Below the pieces are notes generated by a model. It had not been told where the DNA came from. It saw only the letters and a program-made list of their open reading frames with translations, and made no database searches. The position numbers and the translations under genes were made by a program. Below are positions 1 to 7,784 of a DNA stretch of 45,869 bases, one piece after another. Location: the NCBI GenBank assembly GCA_964356135.1, contig CAYHGV010000006.1, positions 1 through 45,869 of the forward strand, given 5' to 3'. Every line of letters begins with the position of its first letter. Position 1 is the first letter of the stretch. The stretch comes from CAYHGV01 sp964356135. GTDB taxonomy: Bacteria > Hydrothermota > Tepidihabitantia > CAYHGV01.

Positions 1-199
1 GTCCACAACCTGCTCAAGATAATTGGGAAGGTGCAGAAGGGGGAAGTAAGATTGGGGTGGGCAACGTAGGGAATAAGGTAACTTCTCAAATCTTGAGGAA
101 TCGATTACACTTCGATGTCAGGATTACCCGCTTAGCAAAGGTTTTTAGACAAGCTCTCTGTCCCCTTTTATTTTCCCAGAAAGATTTAAGAATTAACTC
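1..199. other. Left-edge stretch with no supported gene
   Basis: No convincing coding region is visible. A reading frame open from base 1 on the plus strand closes at the TAG near base 67 and could be the end of a protein that starts outside the window, but 22 residues are too few to identify. A 62-residue frame at 57-245 crosses the 3' end of the secreted-protein gene on the other strand and looks accidental. Confidence 0.3.
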
Positions 200-1492
200 T
201 TATTTAACTTTCACGACTTTCTTTGTCGGCAATCCCTGTTCTTGAGGTTTTATGAAATAAACTCCTTCAGGATAATTAAAACCATAAATTCCTGTAGTAT
301 TAACTTCATATTTTCCAACTTGCGCGCCAGTTACATTGTAAACATCAAATCCAGAAGTTCCAGTAACATGTAACGCATTTCCTCTCAATATAGTTGGATA
401 AACATTAAACACACGAGTTTCTAAGCCAGTTGGTTGCTCGTTGATGGATGCAGCAATCGTTAAACTTTCTTTCAAAGTGTCGTCTTCCCATATTTCATCA
501 CTATGTGTGTTGATGAAAAGAATGTCATAAAGACCGTTTGTTAAAGTAGCCTCCTTGAACTTAACTTCTGCTGATTCTAAAGAACCTAGAGAATCTTGTT
601 CAAGCCCTCCATACTGATTATATACAATATTGCCATCTTTGAAAATTTTCGCAGAAATCATAATGTTGCGCTGAGTGTCCATTCCTTTGTTCGATACAAT
701 TACTTTGGGGATGTAATTGCTAGTTGAACATGCTCTTGAACTTGTCATTGAATCAACACTTATATCTTTGTAGAGAGGGGCAAGCAACTCAAAATCGTCG
801 AAACTTACTGCTTCTGTTTTGTTGTTGTTTGTAATAGCATCAACTTCCATAGATGATATTTTATCATCTGCTGAGAAGCCTTTACTTAACCAATCTCGTC
901 CTAAATTTCTTATATATTTTGTGTAATTGTTAGGCATACCTAATCCAAGATTTATAACTTTATGATAAGAATCTTCGGGAGGTTGAGCTCCAAAAGCATA
1001 AGCTAAAATATTTTTTCCAGTACTAAAAGCCACATAAACTTCAAAAAAATCAGAAGAATTTTTCTTGCAATACCAACTCAAACCACTGTCTATATTAAAG
1101 TCGCTTGCTGATTTTTTTATTTTAAAAGATTGATCAATGCCAAGTCCTCCTAATTCAGAAGATGCATATGGTTCTAAGTAACAAGAATATTTACCATTAT
1201 GTGCGTCAGTACTATCAAATAGATCAATTATTCCATCAGTATATTTATATATACCCCAAACAGGATTTTCCTTGTTTTCGAGGCCAGGATTTCTTATCAT
1301 ATTGTAAACTATTTGACCGTCTTTAAAATAGATCTGAGGAATATTTCTGCCATAGTCTGGTGTATGAATTATCTGCATATCTTCATTAAAAGATAAGGGT
1401 GCGGTTGTAACTTTTGCACTTTCACTTGCATAAATATTATTATTGAGAGCTTTGCCAATACAATAAGATGCTCCTGCAACTGCTCCGACCAC
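200..1492 (-). CDS. Secreted protein with C-terminal sorting tail, probably 5'-truncated
   Basis: The 430-residue product has no recognisable catalytic domain. Residues of about 335-430 match the FlgD/Por-type C-terminal sorting domain seen in several other proteins here: a VFNVYPT segment, a FDVYNVTGAQV strand pair, then GVYFIKP and a basic KKVVKVK end. A CARDB-like beta domain probably precedes it. The start used is a GTG (1490-1492) with only a weak GAGG upstream. The first 25 residues (VGAVAGASYCIG) are a poor signal peptide. The frame stays open to 1525, where a TAG lies inside the copied 20-bp RAYT-associated repeat, so the true N-terminus may have been cut by that insertion. Base composition is clearly more AT-rich than neighbours such as ruvB, which suggests a different origin. 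Function unknown. Confidence 0.65.
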   Translation of the reverse strand: MVGAVAGASYCIGKALNNNIYASESAKVTTAPLSFNEDMQIIHTPDYGRNIPQIYFKDGQIVYNMIRNPGLENKENPVWGIYKYTDGIIDLFDSTDAHNGKYSCYLEPYASSELGGLGIDQSFKIKKSASDFNIDSGLSWYCKKNSSDFFEVYVAFSTGKNILAYAFGAQPPEDSYHKVINLGLGMPNNYTKYIRNLGRDWLSKGFSADDKISSMEVDAITNNNKTEAVSFDDFELLAPLYKDISVDSMTSSRACSTSNYIPKVIVSNKGMDTQRNIMISAKIFKDGNIVYNQYGGLEQDSLGSLESAEVKFKEATLTNGLYDILFINTHSDEIWEDDTLKESLTIAASINEQPTGLETRVFNVYPTILRGNALHVTGTSGFDVYNVTGAQVGKYEVNTTGIYGFNYPEGVYFIKPQEQGLPTKKVVKVK

Positions 1493-1513
1493 TAAGTCCG
1501 CCTCAAAAGAGGG

Positions 1514-1533
1514 AAAGGGGACAGGCTACTTTT
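1514..1533 (+). repeat. 20-bp RAYT-associated repeat, copy 1
   Basis: AAAGGGGACAGGCTACTTTT is identical to 1741-1760 and is the reverse complement of 2451-2470. Read on the minus strand it contains GTAG, the tetranucleotide typical of REP feet. It supplies the in-frame stop that closes the upstream extension of the secreted-protein gene at 200-1492. Confidence 0.85.
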
Positions 1534-1740
1534 CTCCCTTTCCCTCGATGTTTACTCCAATTGTTCAGCTTACAGGACTTTACACTTCTTGCTGCCATAA
1601 AGTGCCCCCTTTAAAACCTTCGCCTTAAAAAGCCTTAGTCTCTGAATCCATACATCCATCACTCACTCCGGTTATTCTTCTATGTTCAGTTCATTAAATT
1701 AAAGCTAATACCGGAATTGTCAAGAGTAAAGATAAAATAA
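1534..1740. other. 207-bp spacer between two copies of the 20-bp repeat
   Basis: This AT-rich spacer has no supported gene. On the minus strand a perfect TTGACA (1718-1723) lies 16 bp from a weak TAATTT (1696-1701), pointing at the truncated secreted-protein gene. It may be that gene's former promoter. A short frame starting with ATGGCAGCAAG further downstream (after a GGGGGC) ends within 32 codons just past the repeat and resembles nothing I know. Confidence 0.3.
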
Positions 1741-1760
1741 AAAGGGGACAGGCTACTTTT
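1741..1760 (+). repeat. 20-bp RAYT-associated repeat, copy 2 (element end)
   Basis: Identical to 1514-1533. It forms the 3' end of the transposase unit, and the TAG stop of the transposase gene (1753-1755, minus strand) lies inside it. Confidence 0.9.
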
Positions 1761-2418
1761 CGGCGGGCCGGGGTCTTCCTCTTGCTCTAATAGTAGATTC
1801 TAAACCAAGTTCTTTGCAGATTTGCACTTGCCAGGGTTGAGCACCATATGGGGCTTGACGAGAAATACTATTCCTGAGTTCGACCAGATCTTTTTCGGTA
1901 AACGGTTCATCGACAAATTTATCCCACCGCTCCGGTAAAGCTATAGGAGGTTCGCTAACCAAGAGGGCTGATTTTTGACCAATCCTTTCTCGGTGTGACG
2001 ACCACAACCAATCCTTAGCCGAACTAACCAGCTGTGCTCTAACCGGATTACCCTCAACATACCGAAGGACGGTCAACAAATAATTGTCAGCCTGAACAAT
2101 AAAACTTTTGAACCGTCCCTGCCATATATGTCCAGTTGTTTCATAATGCCGATGATAACGCCGAACATGACTTGTCATTAACCACTGCATCCATTTACTG
2201 AGATAGTCAGCCTGAGGGGGCATCACGACCATATGGAAGTGGGTAGGCATCAAACAATAGGCAAATATTTTCATGGGAAAACGCTCTTTTGCTTCTGTTA
2301 TTAAAGAAACGAAAGCCTCATAATCCTTGTCCTTATGGAATACTCGCTGCCCACCATTTCCTCGATTAAGTATATGATAGACAAAACCACCGACCAAACC
2401 TCTTGGAATCCTTGGCAT
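1753..2418 (-). CDS. REP-associated tyrosine transposase (IS200-like, Y1/HUH)
   Basis: This 221-residue protein is a single-strand DNA transposase of the TnpA-REP group, which acts on REP-type sequences through a 5'-phosphotyrosine intermediate. The HUH motif is visible as THFHMVV (His60, His62), and the likely catalytic tyrosine is Tyr120 in LRYVEGNPVRA, a strongly conserved RAYT segment. HIWQGRFKSF at about 97-106 is also characteristic. All key residues are present and the length is normal, so the enzyme looks intact. The ATG at 2416-2418 has a strong AGGAGGTGAATT upstream. The stop codon lies inside the 20-bp terminal repeat. GTAG-footed hairpins elsewhere in the window are candidate substrates. 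Confidence 0.93.
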   Translation of the reverse strand: MPRIPRGLVGGFVYHILNRGNGGQRVFHKDKDYEAFVSLITEAKERFPMKIFAYCLMPTHFHMVVMPPQADYLSKWMQWLMTSHVRRYHRHYETTGHIWQGRFKSFIVQADNYLLTVLRYVEGNPVRAQLVSSAKDWLWSSHRERIGQKSALLVSEPPIALPERWDKFVDEPFTEKDLVELRNSISRQAPYGAQPWQVQICKELGLESTIRARGRPRPAEK

Positions 2419-2450
2419 AATTCACCTCCTCACAGATTAATAAAGCAATA

Positions 2451-2470
2451 AAAAGTAGCCTGTCCCCTTT
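2451..2470 (-). repeat. 20-bp RAYT-associated repeat, copy 3 (element end)
   Basis: AAAAGTAGCCTGTCCCCTTT is the exact inverted partner of 1741-1760. It lies 32 bp upstream of the transposase start and 17 bp beyond the 3' end of ruvB. Confidence 0.9.
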
Positions 2471-2487
2471 AAAATAAAAGCGAAGTT

Positions 2488-3504
2488 TTAAATTTCGAGC
2501 GAACTCTGGGATTTGGGCTTGCGGTTGAAATGGTCGAAGGCTAACTGGGTTGCCTCCCGACCACGCGGGGTGCGGCGGATAAATCCCTCATAGATTAAGA
2601 ACGGCTCGTAGACCTCTTCGAGCGTCTCCGCATCTTCGCCCACTGCCATCGCCAGGGAATTTATTCCCACCGGACCGCCGGAAAATTTTTCAATAACCGT
2701 TAGGAGTATCCGTTTGTCCATCTCGTCCAGCCCGCGCTTGTCAACCTCGAGCTGTCCCAGGCCGTATTCGGCAATTTCTTTATCGATCTTCGGCTTGCCT
2801 TGCACCTGAGCGAAATCCCGGACACGGCGTAAGAGCCGATTGGCGATGCGCGGCGTGCCCCGGGCGCGGGTGGCAATCTCGGTTGCCCCGTCGGTATCAA
2901 TTTCGACACCCAAAAGCCGTGCCGAGCGCTGGACGATAGCGAACAGCTCCTCGGGCGGATAGTAATCGAGGTGAAGGGTGATGCCGAAGCGGGAGCGCAG
3001 CGGCGCGGTTAATAAACCGGAGCGGGTGGTGGCACCGACCAGGGTGAAGCAGTTCAATTTAATCTTTTCCGAGCGGGCACCGGGTCCGCGGTCGATGAGG
3101 ATATCAACGCAGAAATCTTCCAAAGCAGGATAGAGGAACTCTTCGACGATCTTGTTGGTCCGGTGAATCTCGTCGACAAAAAAGAGGTCTTTGAGTTCGA
3201 GGTTGGTGAGGATGCCGGCAAGATCGGCAGGTCGTTCGAGAACCGGACCAGCGGTCGTTTTTATCCCGACTCCCATCTCACGGGCGATGATGTGGGCTAA
3301 GGTTGTTTTTCCTAAACCTGAAGGCCCGAACAGGAGGACATGCTCGAGCGCTTCATCCCGCTGCTTGGCGGCTTCGATGAAGACCTTGAGGTTCTCTTTA
3401 AGTTTGGTCTGACCGATAAATTCGGAAAGATATTGAGGTCGGAGGGTAGAATCGTAGACCTCTTCACCTTGCAGTCTCTGGGGAGAGGTGATACTATCGT
3501 TCAT
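2488..3504 (-). CDS. ruvB: Holliday junction branch migration helicase RuvB
   Basis: This is the hexameric AAA+ motor that drives branch migration with RuvA at recombination intermediates. Of 338 residues, Walker A is GPSGLGKT at 60-67, Walker B ends in DEIH at 111-114, sensor 1 is GATTRSG at 157-163, and the arginine finger is in PLRSRFG near 170. The C-terminal winged helix ends with the family motif TPRGREAT. Length is normal. It is last in yebC-ruvC-ruvA-ruvB and its start overlaps the end of ruvA by 11 bases, suggesting translational coupling. A RAYT insertion lies immediately downstream. Confidence 0.98.
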   Translation of the reverse strand: MNDSITSPQRLQGEEVYDSTLRPQYLSEFIGQTKLKENLKVFIEAAKQRDEALEHVLLFGPSGLGKTTLAHIIAREMGVGIKTTAGPVLERPADLAGILTNLELKDLFFVDEIHRTNKIVEEFLYPALEDFCVDILIDRGPGARSEKIKLNCFTLVGATTRSGLLTAPLRSRFGITLHLDYYPPEELFAIVQRSARLLGVEIDTDGATEIATRARGTPRIANRLLRRVRDFAQVQGKPKIDKEIAEYGLGQLEVDKRGLDEMDKRILLTVIEKFSGGPVGINSLAMAVGEDAETLEEVYEPFLIYEGFIRRTPRGREATQLAFDHFNRKPKSQSSLEI

Positions 3505-4054
3505 CTTTTAATGCACGCTTGAGTATCTCGGACAAACTCAGTTGCGCGAACGAACCGACCTTCCGTAACCGCTCGACCGCTTCCCGTTTTGAGAGTCCTA
3601 AAGCAACGAGTGCTTTGAGGGCGTCTGCCGGGACATCGGCGGCGACCGGTTCTTTCGCCATCTGCTCGTTGAGTTCAAAGATAATTTTCGCCGCTTTCTT
3701 TTTACCGATTCCCGGCACCGAGGTGAGGATATCGGTCCTGCTTTCGGCGATAATGGTTTTAATCTCGTTAATTTCCATCCGGGAGAGGAGATTCAATGCC
3801 GCTTTCGGTCCAATCCCGCTCACACTGGTGAGGGTGTTAAATACCTCCCGTTCTTCTTCTTTGAAAAAACCGTAGAGTTCCCAATTGTGTTCACGTATGA
3901 CGAGCTGGGTATAGAGCAGCGCTTCATCGCCGACCGTGCCAATTTCCTGTGAAGTTGACAAAGGAATACCGACCGCGATTCCCATTCCTCCCCAATCGAT
4001 TACCACGCTGGTCGGAGTTTTTTCGAGAATTTTACCGCGGATCTGGGCGATCAT
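3494..4054 (-). CDS. ruvA: Holliday junction DNA-binding protein RuvA
   Basis: RuvA binds four-way junctions and loads RuvB. The 186-residue protein has the N-terminal OB fold (MIAQIRGKILEK...YGFFKEEEREVFNTL), two helix-hairpin-helix motifs (SGIGPKAALNLL near 80-92 and VPGIGKKKAAKII near 113-126) and a C-terminal RuvB-binding domain (about 140-186, LVALGLSKREAVERL). It is slightly shorter than the E. coli protein. It overlaps ruvB by 11 bases. It is separated from ruvC by 227 bp of degenerate repeat DNA, which is odd for an operon and may carry a promoter or processing site. Confidence 0.97.
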   Translation of the reverse strand: MIAQIRGKILEKTPTSVVIDWGGMGIAVGIPLSTSQEIGTVGDEALLYTQLVIREHNWELYGFFKEEEREVFNTLTSVSGIGPKAALNLLSRMEINEIKTIIAESRTDILTSVPGIGKKKAAKIIFELNEQMAKEPVAADVPADALKALVALGLSKREAVERLRKVGSFAQLSLSEILKRALKDER

Positions 4055-4059
4055 TGGGG

Positions 4060-4275
4060 AGGTTAATTAATCACGGGATGGATACGGATGAACACAGATA
4101 AAGAATTTGGTTTCACCACCGAAGGCACGGGTAAGGTAACCATTGTAACCACAGATGGACACGGATGAACACGGATAGAGAATTTGGTTCAACCACGGGA
4201 ACCACGGAAGACACGGAGGAAATGCAGTAACGCAGGAATCGCAGGAGACGCAGATTCGTGATTCTTCGTGTTCAT
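4060..4275. repeat. Composite degenerate intergenic repeat, copy A
   Basis: This 227-bp gap between ruvC and ruvA is filled with reiterated words: CACAGATGGACACGGATGAA, CCACGGAAGACACGGAGGAA, then GCAGTAACGCAGGAATCGCAG. It closes with the inverse-orientation TTCGTGTTCATTCGTGG. The same order of words occurs at 7202-7400 and 23336-23450. It has no coding frame. Confidence 0.8.
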
Positions 4276-4281
4276 TCGTGG

Positions 4282-4737
4282 CTACTGTTGGATTTTCGTT
4301 GCGCTGTAGGCGACGGCCAGGGCATCGGCGGCATCAGCACCGATTTTTCCCGTAACCCCCAGGATTTTGCCGACCATGTACTGGATCTGCTTTTTTGATG
4401 CCCGGCCATTGCCGGTGAGGTTGAGTTTCACCTTTGCCGGCGTTATCTCATGAATCGGGATATGTTCTTGTTCTAAGACGAGGAAGATCGCTCCCCGTAA
4501 ATGGGCGGAGAGGATGACACTGCGCGCCGCATCTTTTTTAAAAAACAGGGTCTCGACCGCACAGCGGTCGGGGCGTTCCCGGATAATGAGCGCGCGCAAC
4601 TGATTGGCGATATCTAAAATTCGGTAACTTAACGATTCACTGATCTTCGATTTTATCACTCCGTAGGAGAGATTTTGAGCGTCGATGATACCGTAGCCGG
4701 TAGCATGGAGTCCGGGGTCGATCCCCAGAATCTTCAA
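4282..4737 (-). CDS. ruvC: Holliday junction resolvase RuvC
   Basis: RuvC is the endonuclease that resolves the junctions moved by RuvAB. The 151-residue protein has an RNase H fold with acidic catalytic residues visible at Asp7 (ILGIDPGLHATGYG), Glu62 (AVETLFF), and Asp135/Asp138 (GADAADALAVA). KLNLTGNGRASKKQIQ is a conserved family stretch. The start is a TTG (4735-4737) that overlaps the TGA of yebC by four bases (TTGA), a tight coupling arrangement. It is a little short at the C-terminus but catalytically complete. Confidence 0.96.
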   Translation of the reverse strand: MKILGIDPGLHATGYGIIDAQNLSYGVIKSKISESLSYRILDIANQLRALIIRERPDRCAVETLFFKKDAARSVILSAHLRGAIFLVLEQEHIPIHEITPAKVKLNLTGNGRASKKQIQYMVGKILGVTGKIGADAADALAVAYSATKIQQ

Positions 4738-5492
4738 GACAGGCTCCCGGAGACCTTTTCCAGAATCTCATCGGGAATGTCGAAATTGGCATAGACGTTC
4801 TGCACATCTTCGTGTTCTTCCAAAGCCTCGTAGAGCCGTAACATCTTTTCCGCATCACGCTCGGAGAGCTGGATCCAGGTCTGGGGCAGGCGGGTGAGTT
4901 CAGCCAGGCTGTATTCGATTTTCTTTTCATCGAGCTGCTTTTTTACCGCCAGAAAGTCATCGGGTCGGGTAATGATCTGGTAGCTCTGGGCATCGCTCTT
5001 GACATCTTCCGCGCCCGCTTCCAGGGCAATGGTTAAAACCGTGTCTTCGTCGTACCGCTCTTTCTGAACGATGATGATACCCTTGGGCTGGAACTGCCAC
5101 ATGACCGAACCGGCGGCACCGAGGTTTCCATTGTAACGTTCAAAGATGTGCCGAATCTCAGAGGTGGTTCGATTTTTGTTGTCGGTTAGGGCTTTAACAA
5201 TCAGGGCGACTCCACCCGCGCCATATCCTTCGTAATCTATTTCTTCATAGGTAACCCCAGGCAGTTCGCCGGTTCCTTTCTTGATTGCCCGTTCAATATT
5301 ATCCATCGGCATATTGACCGACCGGGCCGATTCGATTGCGGAACGGAGTCTGGGGTTGGCATCTGGGTTACCACCGCCAATACGAGCGGCGGTGGTAATT
5401 TCCCGAATCAACTTGGAAAATAACTTTCCCCGTTCCTGATCAGTTTTTCCCTTTACGTGTTTTATTTTCGACCACTTAGAATGTCCTGACAT
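4734..5492 (-). CDS. yebC: YebC/PmpR-family (TACO1-like) protein
   Basis: This is a 252-residue member of the YebC family, described as transcriptional regulators and, more recently, as translation factors. The hallmark N-terminus MSGHSKWSKIKHVKGKTDQERGKLF is complete. The middle has ARSVNMPMDNIERAIKKG and YEGYGAGGVALIVKALTDNKNRT. The ATG follows a strong AAGGAGG. The gene heads the ruv operon, a placement common across bacteria. A promoter-like element lies at 5529-5557, overlapping the end of the PAP2 gene. Confidence 0.95.
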   Translation of the reverse strand: MSGHSKWSKIKHVKGKTDQERGKLFSKLIREITTAARIGGGNPDANPRLRSAIESARSVNMPMDNIERAIKKGTGELPGVTYEEIDYEGYGAGGVALIVKALTDNKNRTTSEIRHIFERYNGNLGAAGSVMWQFQPKGIIIVQKERYDEDTVLTIALEAGAEDVKSDAQSYQIITRPDDFLAVKKQLDEKKIEYSLAELTRLPQTWIQLSERDAEKMLRLYEALEEHEDVQNVYANFDIPDEILEKVSGSLS

Positions 5493-5528
5493 TATTGCCT
5501 CCTTACGTTCCGGTTGTTACGTATAGGC

Positions 5529-5557
5529 TTATTATAATCGCTTTACGGGATTGTCAA
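5529..5557 (-). promoter_or_regulatory. Promoter upstream of yebC-ruvCAB
   Basis: On the minus strand a perfect TTGACA (5552-5557) is followed at 15 bp by a perfect TATAAT (5531-5536), or at 17 bp by TAATAA (5529-5534). It overlaps the last bases of the PAP2 coding region and leaves a leader of roughly 30 bases containing the AAGGAGG of yebC. Confidence 0.65.
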
Positions 5558-6319
5558 GGAGATTCTAACCGCGGCGGGCATGAGCTCCAACCGCAAACCG
5601 GTCTTTTTGGGGTTTTTACACCGCCAGCGATTGTGCAGTCCGTAAAAAAGGAGGCTGGTGGCGGAGCCGGCTAACGCGCCAACAATGACATCGCTCGGAT
5701 GGTGTTTATGCTCAATCAGTCTGGTGGCGGCGATATAACCGGCGAGGGCGTGAAGTCCAAGACCAACCAGGGTCTTCGCACCAAGGACTACAGGCTGACT
5801 ATTGTCGCCGATATGGTCGAACGTATACAGGCTGGCATAGGTGGCAATACAAAAACTACTTGAGGCATGGCCGGACCAGAATGCCTTCCGGCCATCGACC
5901 GTATCTTTACCCAGCCGAACCCGGTCATCGTAATCCGGTCGCTTCCTGCCCACGATAATCTTTGCCGAGTTGGTCAGGAGGTAATTCACGGCCATCGCTT
6001 CATACAGCCCTTTGGCATTGCGATAGCTGGTTTCGTTAAAAAAACCCTGGTTGTTGGGAATGAGGAGTATCCCACCTAAAAATCCGGCCGAGGCACCAAC
6101 GAGCCAGCTTTCTTTGACCGTTTCTTTATCGTGGTAGGAGAGGTTGGTCTTACCGCCGAGCAGAGGTTTTTTAAACAGAGGGGACTGATTATCGATGATA
6201 AAACTGGCACCGAGCACAACCGAGGTGGCGGTCCATTCACCGATTTCGCACCAGAGGTTCGGTTTAGTTCCTGCGGGCTGGCTTATCACGGCAATCAGTA
6301 AAAAACTTTGGACTATCAT
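5543..6319 (-). CDS. PAP2-superfamily membrane phosphatase
   Basis: The 258-residue protein carries the three phosphatase motifs of the PAP2 family: KIIVGRKRP (Lys120 to Pro128), SGHASSS (His151) and RLIEHKHHPSD (Arg200, His206, Asp210). Members dephosphorylate lipid phosphates such as undecaprenyl pyrophosphate or phosphatidic acid on the outer side of the membrane. It has a signal-like N-terminus and hydrophobic segments around 76-90, 152-168, 176-197 and 210-226. The substrate cannot be told from sequence. No Shine-Dalgarno is visible because repeat DNA abuts the ATG eight bases upstream. Confidence 0.88.
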   Translation of the reverse strand: MIVQSFLLIAVISQPAGTKPNLWCEIGEWTATSVVLGASFIIDNQSPLFKKPLLGGKTNLSYHDKETVKESWLVGASAGFLGGILLIPNNQGFFNETSYRNAKGLYEAMAVNYLLTNSAKIIVGRKRPDYDDRVRLGKDTVDGRKAFWSGHASSSFCIATYASLYTFDHIGDNSQPVVLGAKTLVGLGLHALAGYIAATRLIEHKHHPSDVIVGALAGSATSLLFYGLHNRWRCKNPKKTGLRLELMPAAVRISLTIP

Positions 6320-6325
6320 GGGAAT

Positions 6326-6478
6326 TTAACCACAAAGACCACAAAGCGCGCCTCGTTTCGAGGCGACACAAAGAATAATTCTTTTATAGTGATTATCATG
6401 CTATTAATAAGTTGATTCCTTTGTGTTCTTTGTGTCCGCCACACTTCTTGGCGGATTGGTGGTTTAATCTTATTATGT
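6326..6478. repeat. CCACAAAG inverted repeat element with two inserted hairpins
   Basis: This 153-bp element has arms that are inverse of each other: it opens with TTTAACCACAAAGACCACAAAG and closes with CTTTGTGTTCTTTGTG ... TGGTGGTTTAA. Each arm carries an extra palindrome. The left has CGCCTCGTTTCGAGGCG (6349-6365) and the right has CCGCCACACTTCTTGGCGG (6436-6454). It lies between the end of the activase gene and the PAP2 start. No coding frame. Confidence 0.85.
6349..6366 (-). repeat. 18-bp nested palindrome, copy 1
   Basis: Read on the minus strand this is TCGCCTCGAAACGAGGCG, a 7-bp stem with an AAA loop. Removing it restores an uninterrupted TTTGTG/CGCTTTGTGG repeat like that at 7484-7506. 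Confidence 0.8.
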
Positions 6479-6489
6479 AATTAATTTTT

Positions 6490-7194
6490 TTATTCAAATT
6501 TCCCTCGCAGTGCGGTTTTTTCGAACCAGGGTCGGGCGGTGTCGATCAGGTCTTTGACGACCAGCCGGGAATAAGGCTGTTGGTGCCGGAACTCCTGGGC
6601 GTAGGCATTCTCGGGCACGAACTGCTGCAGGACATAGCTGCGCGCGCCTCGAATCGATTTGACAATTTCTTGAACCTCTCGTTTGCCGACGATTCCCGGC
6701 ACCAGGGTGGTTCGAAATTCGTAATCGATACCGCTGTCCGAGATCAACCGGATGCTCGCCAACAAGTCGCGCAGGTTCACCTCGGTTCCGACTGCCGCCG
6801 AGTAGTGTTCGTCTAACGATGTCTTGATGTCCATTGCTACATAATCGAGCAGTTTTTGTTCGAAGAGCGTTTTGAGTACTTCCGGATGAGAGCCGTTGGT
6901 GTCGAGTTTGGATAAAAGCCCAAGCTGTTTTATCTCGCGTAAAAGCACCGGGAGTTCGGGATGGATGGTCGGCTCACCGCCGGAGATGACCACCCCGTCG
7001 AGCCATTTTTTCTTGGTTGCGATTTTTCTTTTCACTTCGTCCCAGGTCAGCTCGCCGGGCGGCAGTGGTTCATAGACGAGAGGATAGTTCTGACAGAACC
7101 GGCAGCGGAAGTTGCAGCCGCCGAGGAAGACAACCGCCGAGATTTTTCCATCCCAATCCACTAATGAGGTTTCAATAAAACCGTTAATAGTCAT
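6490..7194 (-). CDS. nrdG: Radical SAM activase for anaerobic ribonucleotide reductase (NrdG type)
   Basis: The 234-residue protein is a radical SAM enzyme of the class III ribonucleotide reductase activase type, which installs the glycyl radical in NrdD using a 4Fe-4S cluster and S-adenosylmethionine. The cluster motif is CNFRCRFC (Cys27, Cys31, Cys34). ISGGEPTIHPELPVLL (about 70-85) is the SAM-binding GGE region. It is close in layout to pyruvate formate-lyase activases, but nrdD on the same strand nearby supports this assignment. No Shine-Dalgarno is visible before the ATG. A 314-bp repeat-rich gap separates it from the glutaredoxin gene. Confidence 0.87.
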   Translation of the reverse strand: MTINGFIETSLVDWDGKISAVVFLGGCNFRCRFCQNYPLVYEPLPPGELTWDEVKRKIATKKKWLDGVVISGGEPTIHPELPVLLREIKQLGLLSKLDTNGSHPEVLKTLFEQKLLDYVAMDIKTSLDEHYSAAVGTEVNLRDLLASIRLISDSGIDYEFRTTLVPGIVGKREVQEIVKSIRGARSYVLQQFVPENAYAQEFRHQQPYSRLVVKDLIDTARPWFEKTALRGKFE

Positions 7195-7201
7195 AGTATA
7201 T

Positions 7202-7400
7202 GGTTTAAACCACAGATAAGAGATTTAACCACGGAAGACACGGAGAGAAGGGAGGAAACGCAGAAAACGCAGGAATCGCAGAATTGAGACCACGAATTGG
7301 CGCGAATGGGACCACAGATGTCGCCTCGAAGCGAGGCGAACACGGATAATCAGAGATTGACACAGGTAAAGGATTTGGTTCAATCACGGAAGACACGGAT
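7202..7400. repeat. Composite degenerate intergenic repeat, copy B
   Basis: It contains CCACGGAAGACACGGAGAG, then GGAGGAAACGCAG, GCAGGAATCGCAG and CCACGAATTGGCGCGAATGG, followed by CACAGATG and AACACGGATAAT words. The word order matches copies at 4060-4275 and 23336-23450. An 18-bp palindrome interrupts it at 7321. A protein-length minus frame here (7205-7459) only translates the repeats. Confidence 0.8.
7321..7338 (+). repeat. 18-bp nested palindrome, copy 2
   Basis: TCGCCTCGAAGCGAGGCG interrupts ACCACAGATG/AACACGGAT, a different repeat family from the CCACAAAG elements. Stem TCGCCTCG/CGAGGCGA counting one flanking A. Confidence 0.8.
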
Positions 7401-7483
7401 GGACATTGATAGCCGTAGATGAATACCTCAAAATATATTGTAGAAGGTTTCGAGAGCAAAAAATTTTAAAAAAAGTATTACCT

Positions 7484-7506
7484 TTGTGTTCTTTGTGCGC
7501 TTTGTG
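7484..7506. repeat. Single CCACAAAG-type repeat arm
   Basis: CTTTGTGTTCTTTGTGCGCT followed by TTGTGG, an uninterrupted single arm of the element seen at 6326-6478 and 11820-11982. It ends next to the stop of the glutaredoxin gene. Confidence 0.75.
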
Positions 7507-7508
7507 GT

Positions 7509-7784
7509 TCAATTTATTTTTTTTCCCAGAAGCAACGCTTGCAGTTCTTCCGAGCGGGGAGGAAACTTCACCCAGCGTCTGAGCTCGGTGCCGTTTTCTT
7601 CCATCAGCACAGTTGGAACGTCCGCAATATCGTGGTAGGCGCCGAGCGCCAGTCCGTCCGGCGTCTCCAGATCGTAATACTCGAGGGGGATGTCGACCTG
7701 CCACCGGGCTAAATAGTATTCGACTTTTTCTTTTGCCTGCCGGCACGCCGGGCAGTCTTTTTTTCCAAAAATGGTTAGTTTCAT
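7509..7784 (-). CDS. Glutaredoxin-like thiol-disulfide protein
   Basis: A 91-residue small thioredoxin-fold protein with the dithiol motif CPAC (Cys11, Cys14) after the first strand MKLTIFGKKD and a cis-proline segment DVPTVLM near residues 55-61. It probably serves as a reductant, perhaps for ribonucleotide reduction, given nrdG and nrdD around it. That role is inferred from context. Its ATG overlaps the TGA of the dipeptidase by one base (TGATG), so the two are likely co-translated. Confidence 0.85.
   Translation of the reverse strand: MKLTIFGKKDCPACRQAKEKVEYYLARWQVDIPLEYYDLETPDGLALGAYHDIADVPTVLMEENGTELRRWVKFPPRSEELQALLLGKKIN

Larger units (their letters stand above)
1741..2470 (-). mobile_element. 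RAYT unit bounded by inverted 20-bp repeats
   Basis: A 730-bp unit contains a single IS200-like transposase gene. Its two ends are perfect 20-bp inverted repeats (1741-1760 and 2451-2470). Unlike classical IS200 ends they form no visible hairpin, but each contains GTAG. A further direct copy at 1514-1533 suggests either a second insertion scar or a composite with the 207-bp spacer. No target duplication is obvious. Confidence 0.75.

Noticed and set aside
57..245. A 62-residue plus-strand frame at the left edge
   Set aside because: It has no ribosome site and runs into the 3' end of the secreted-protein gene on the other strand. The composition is not protein-like.
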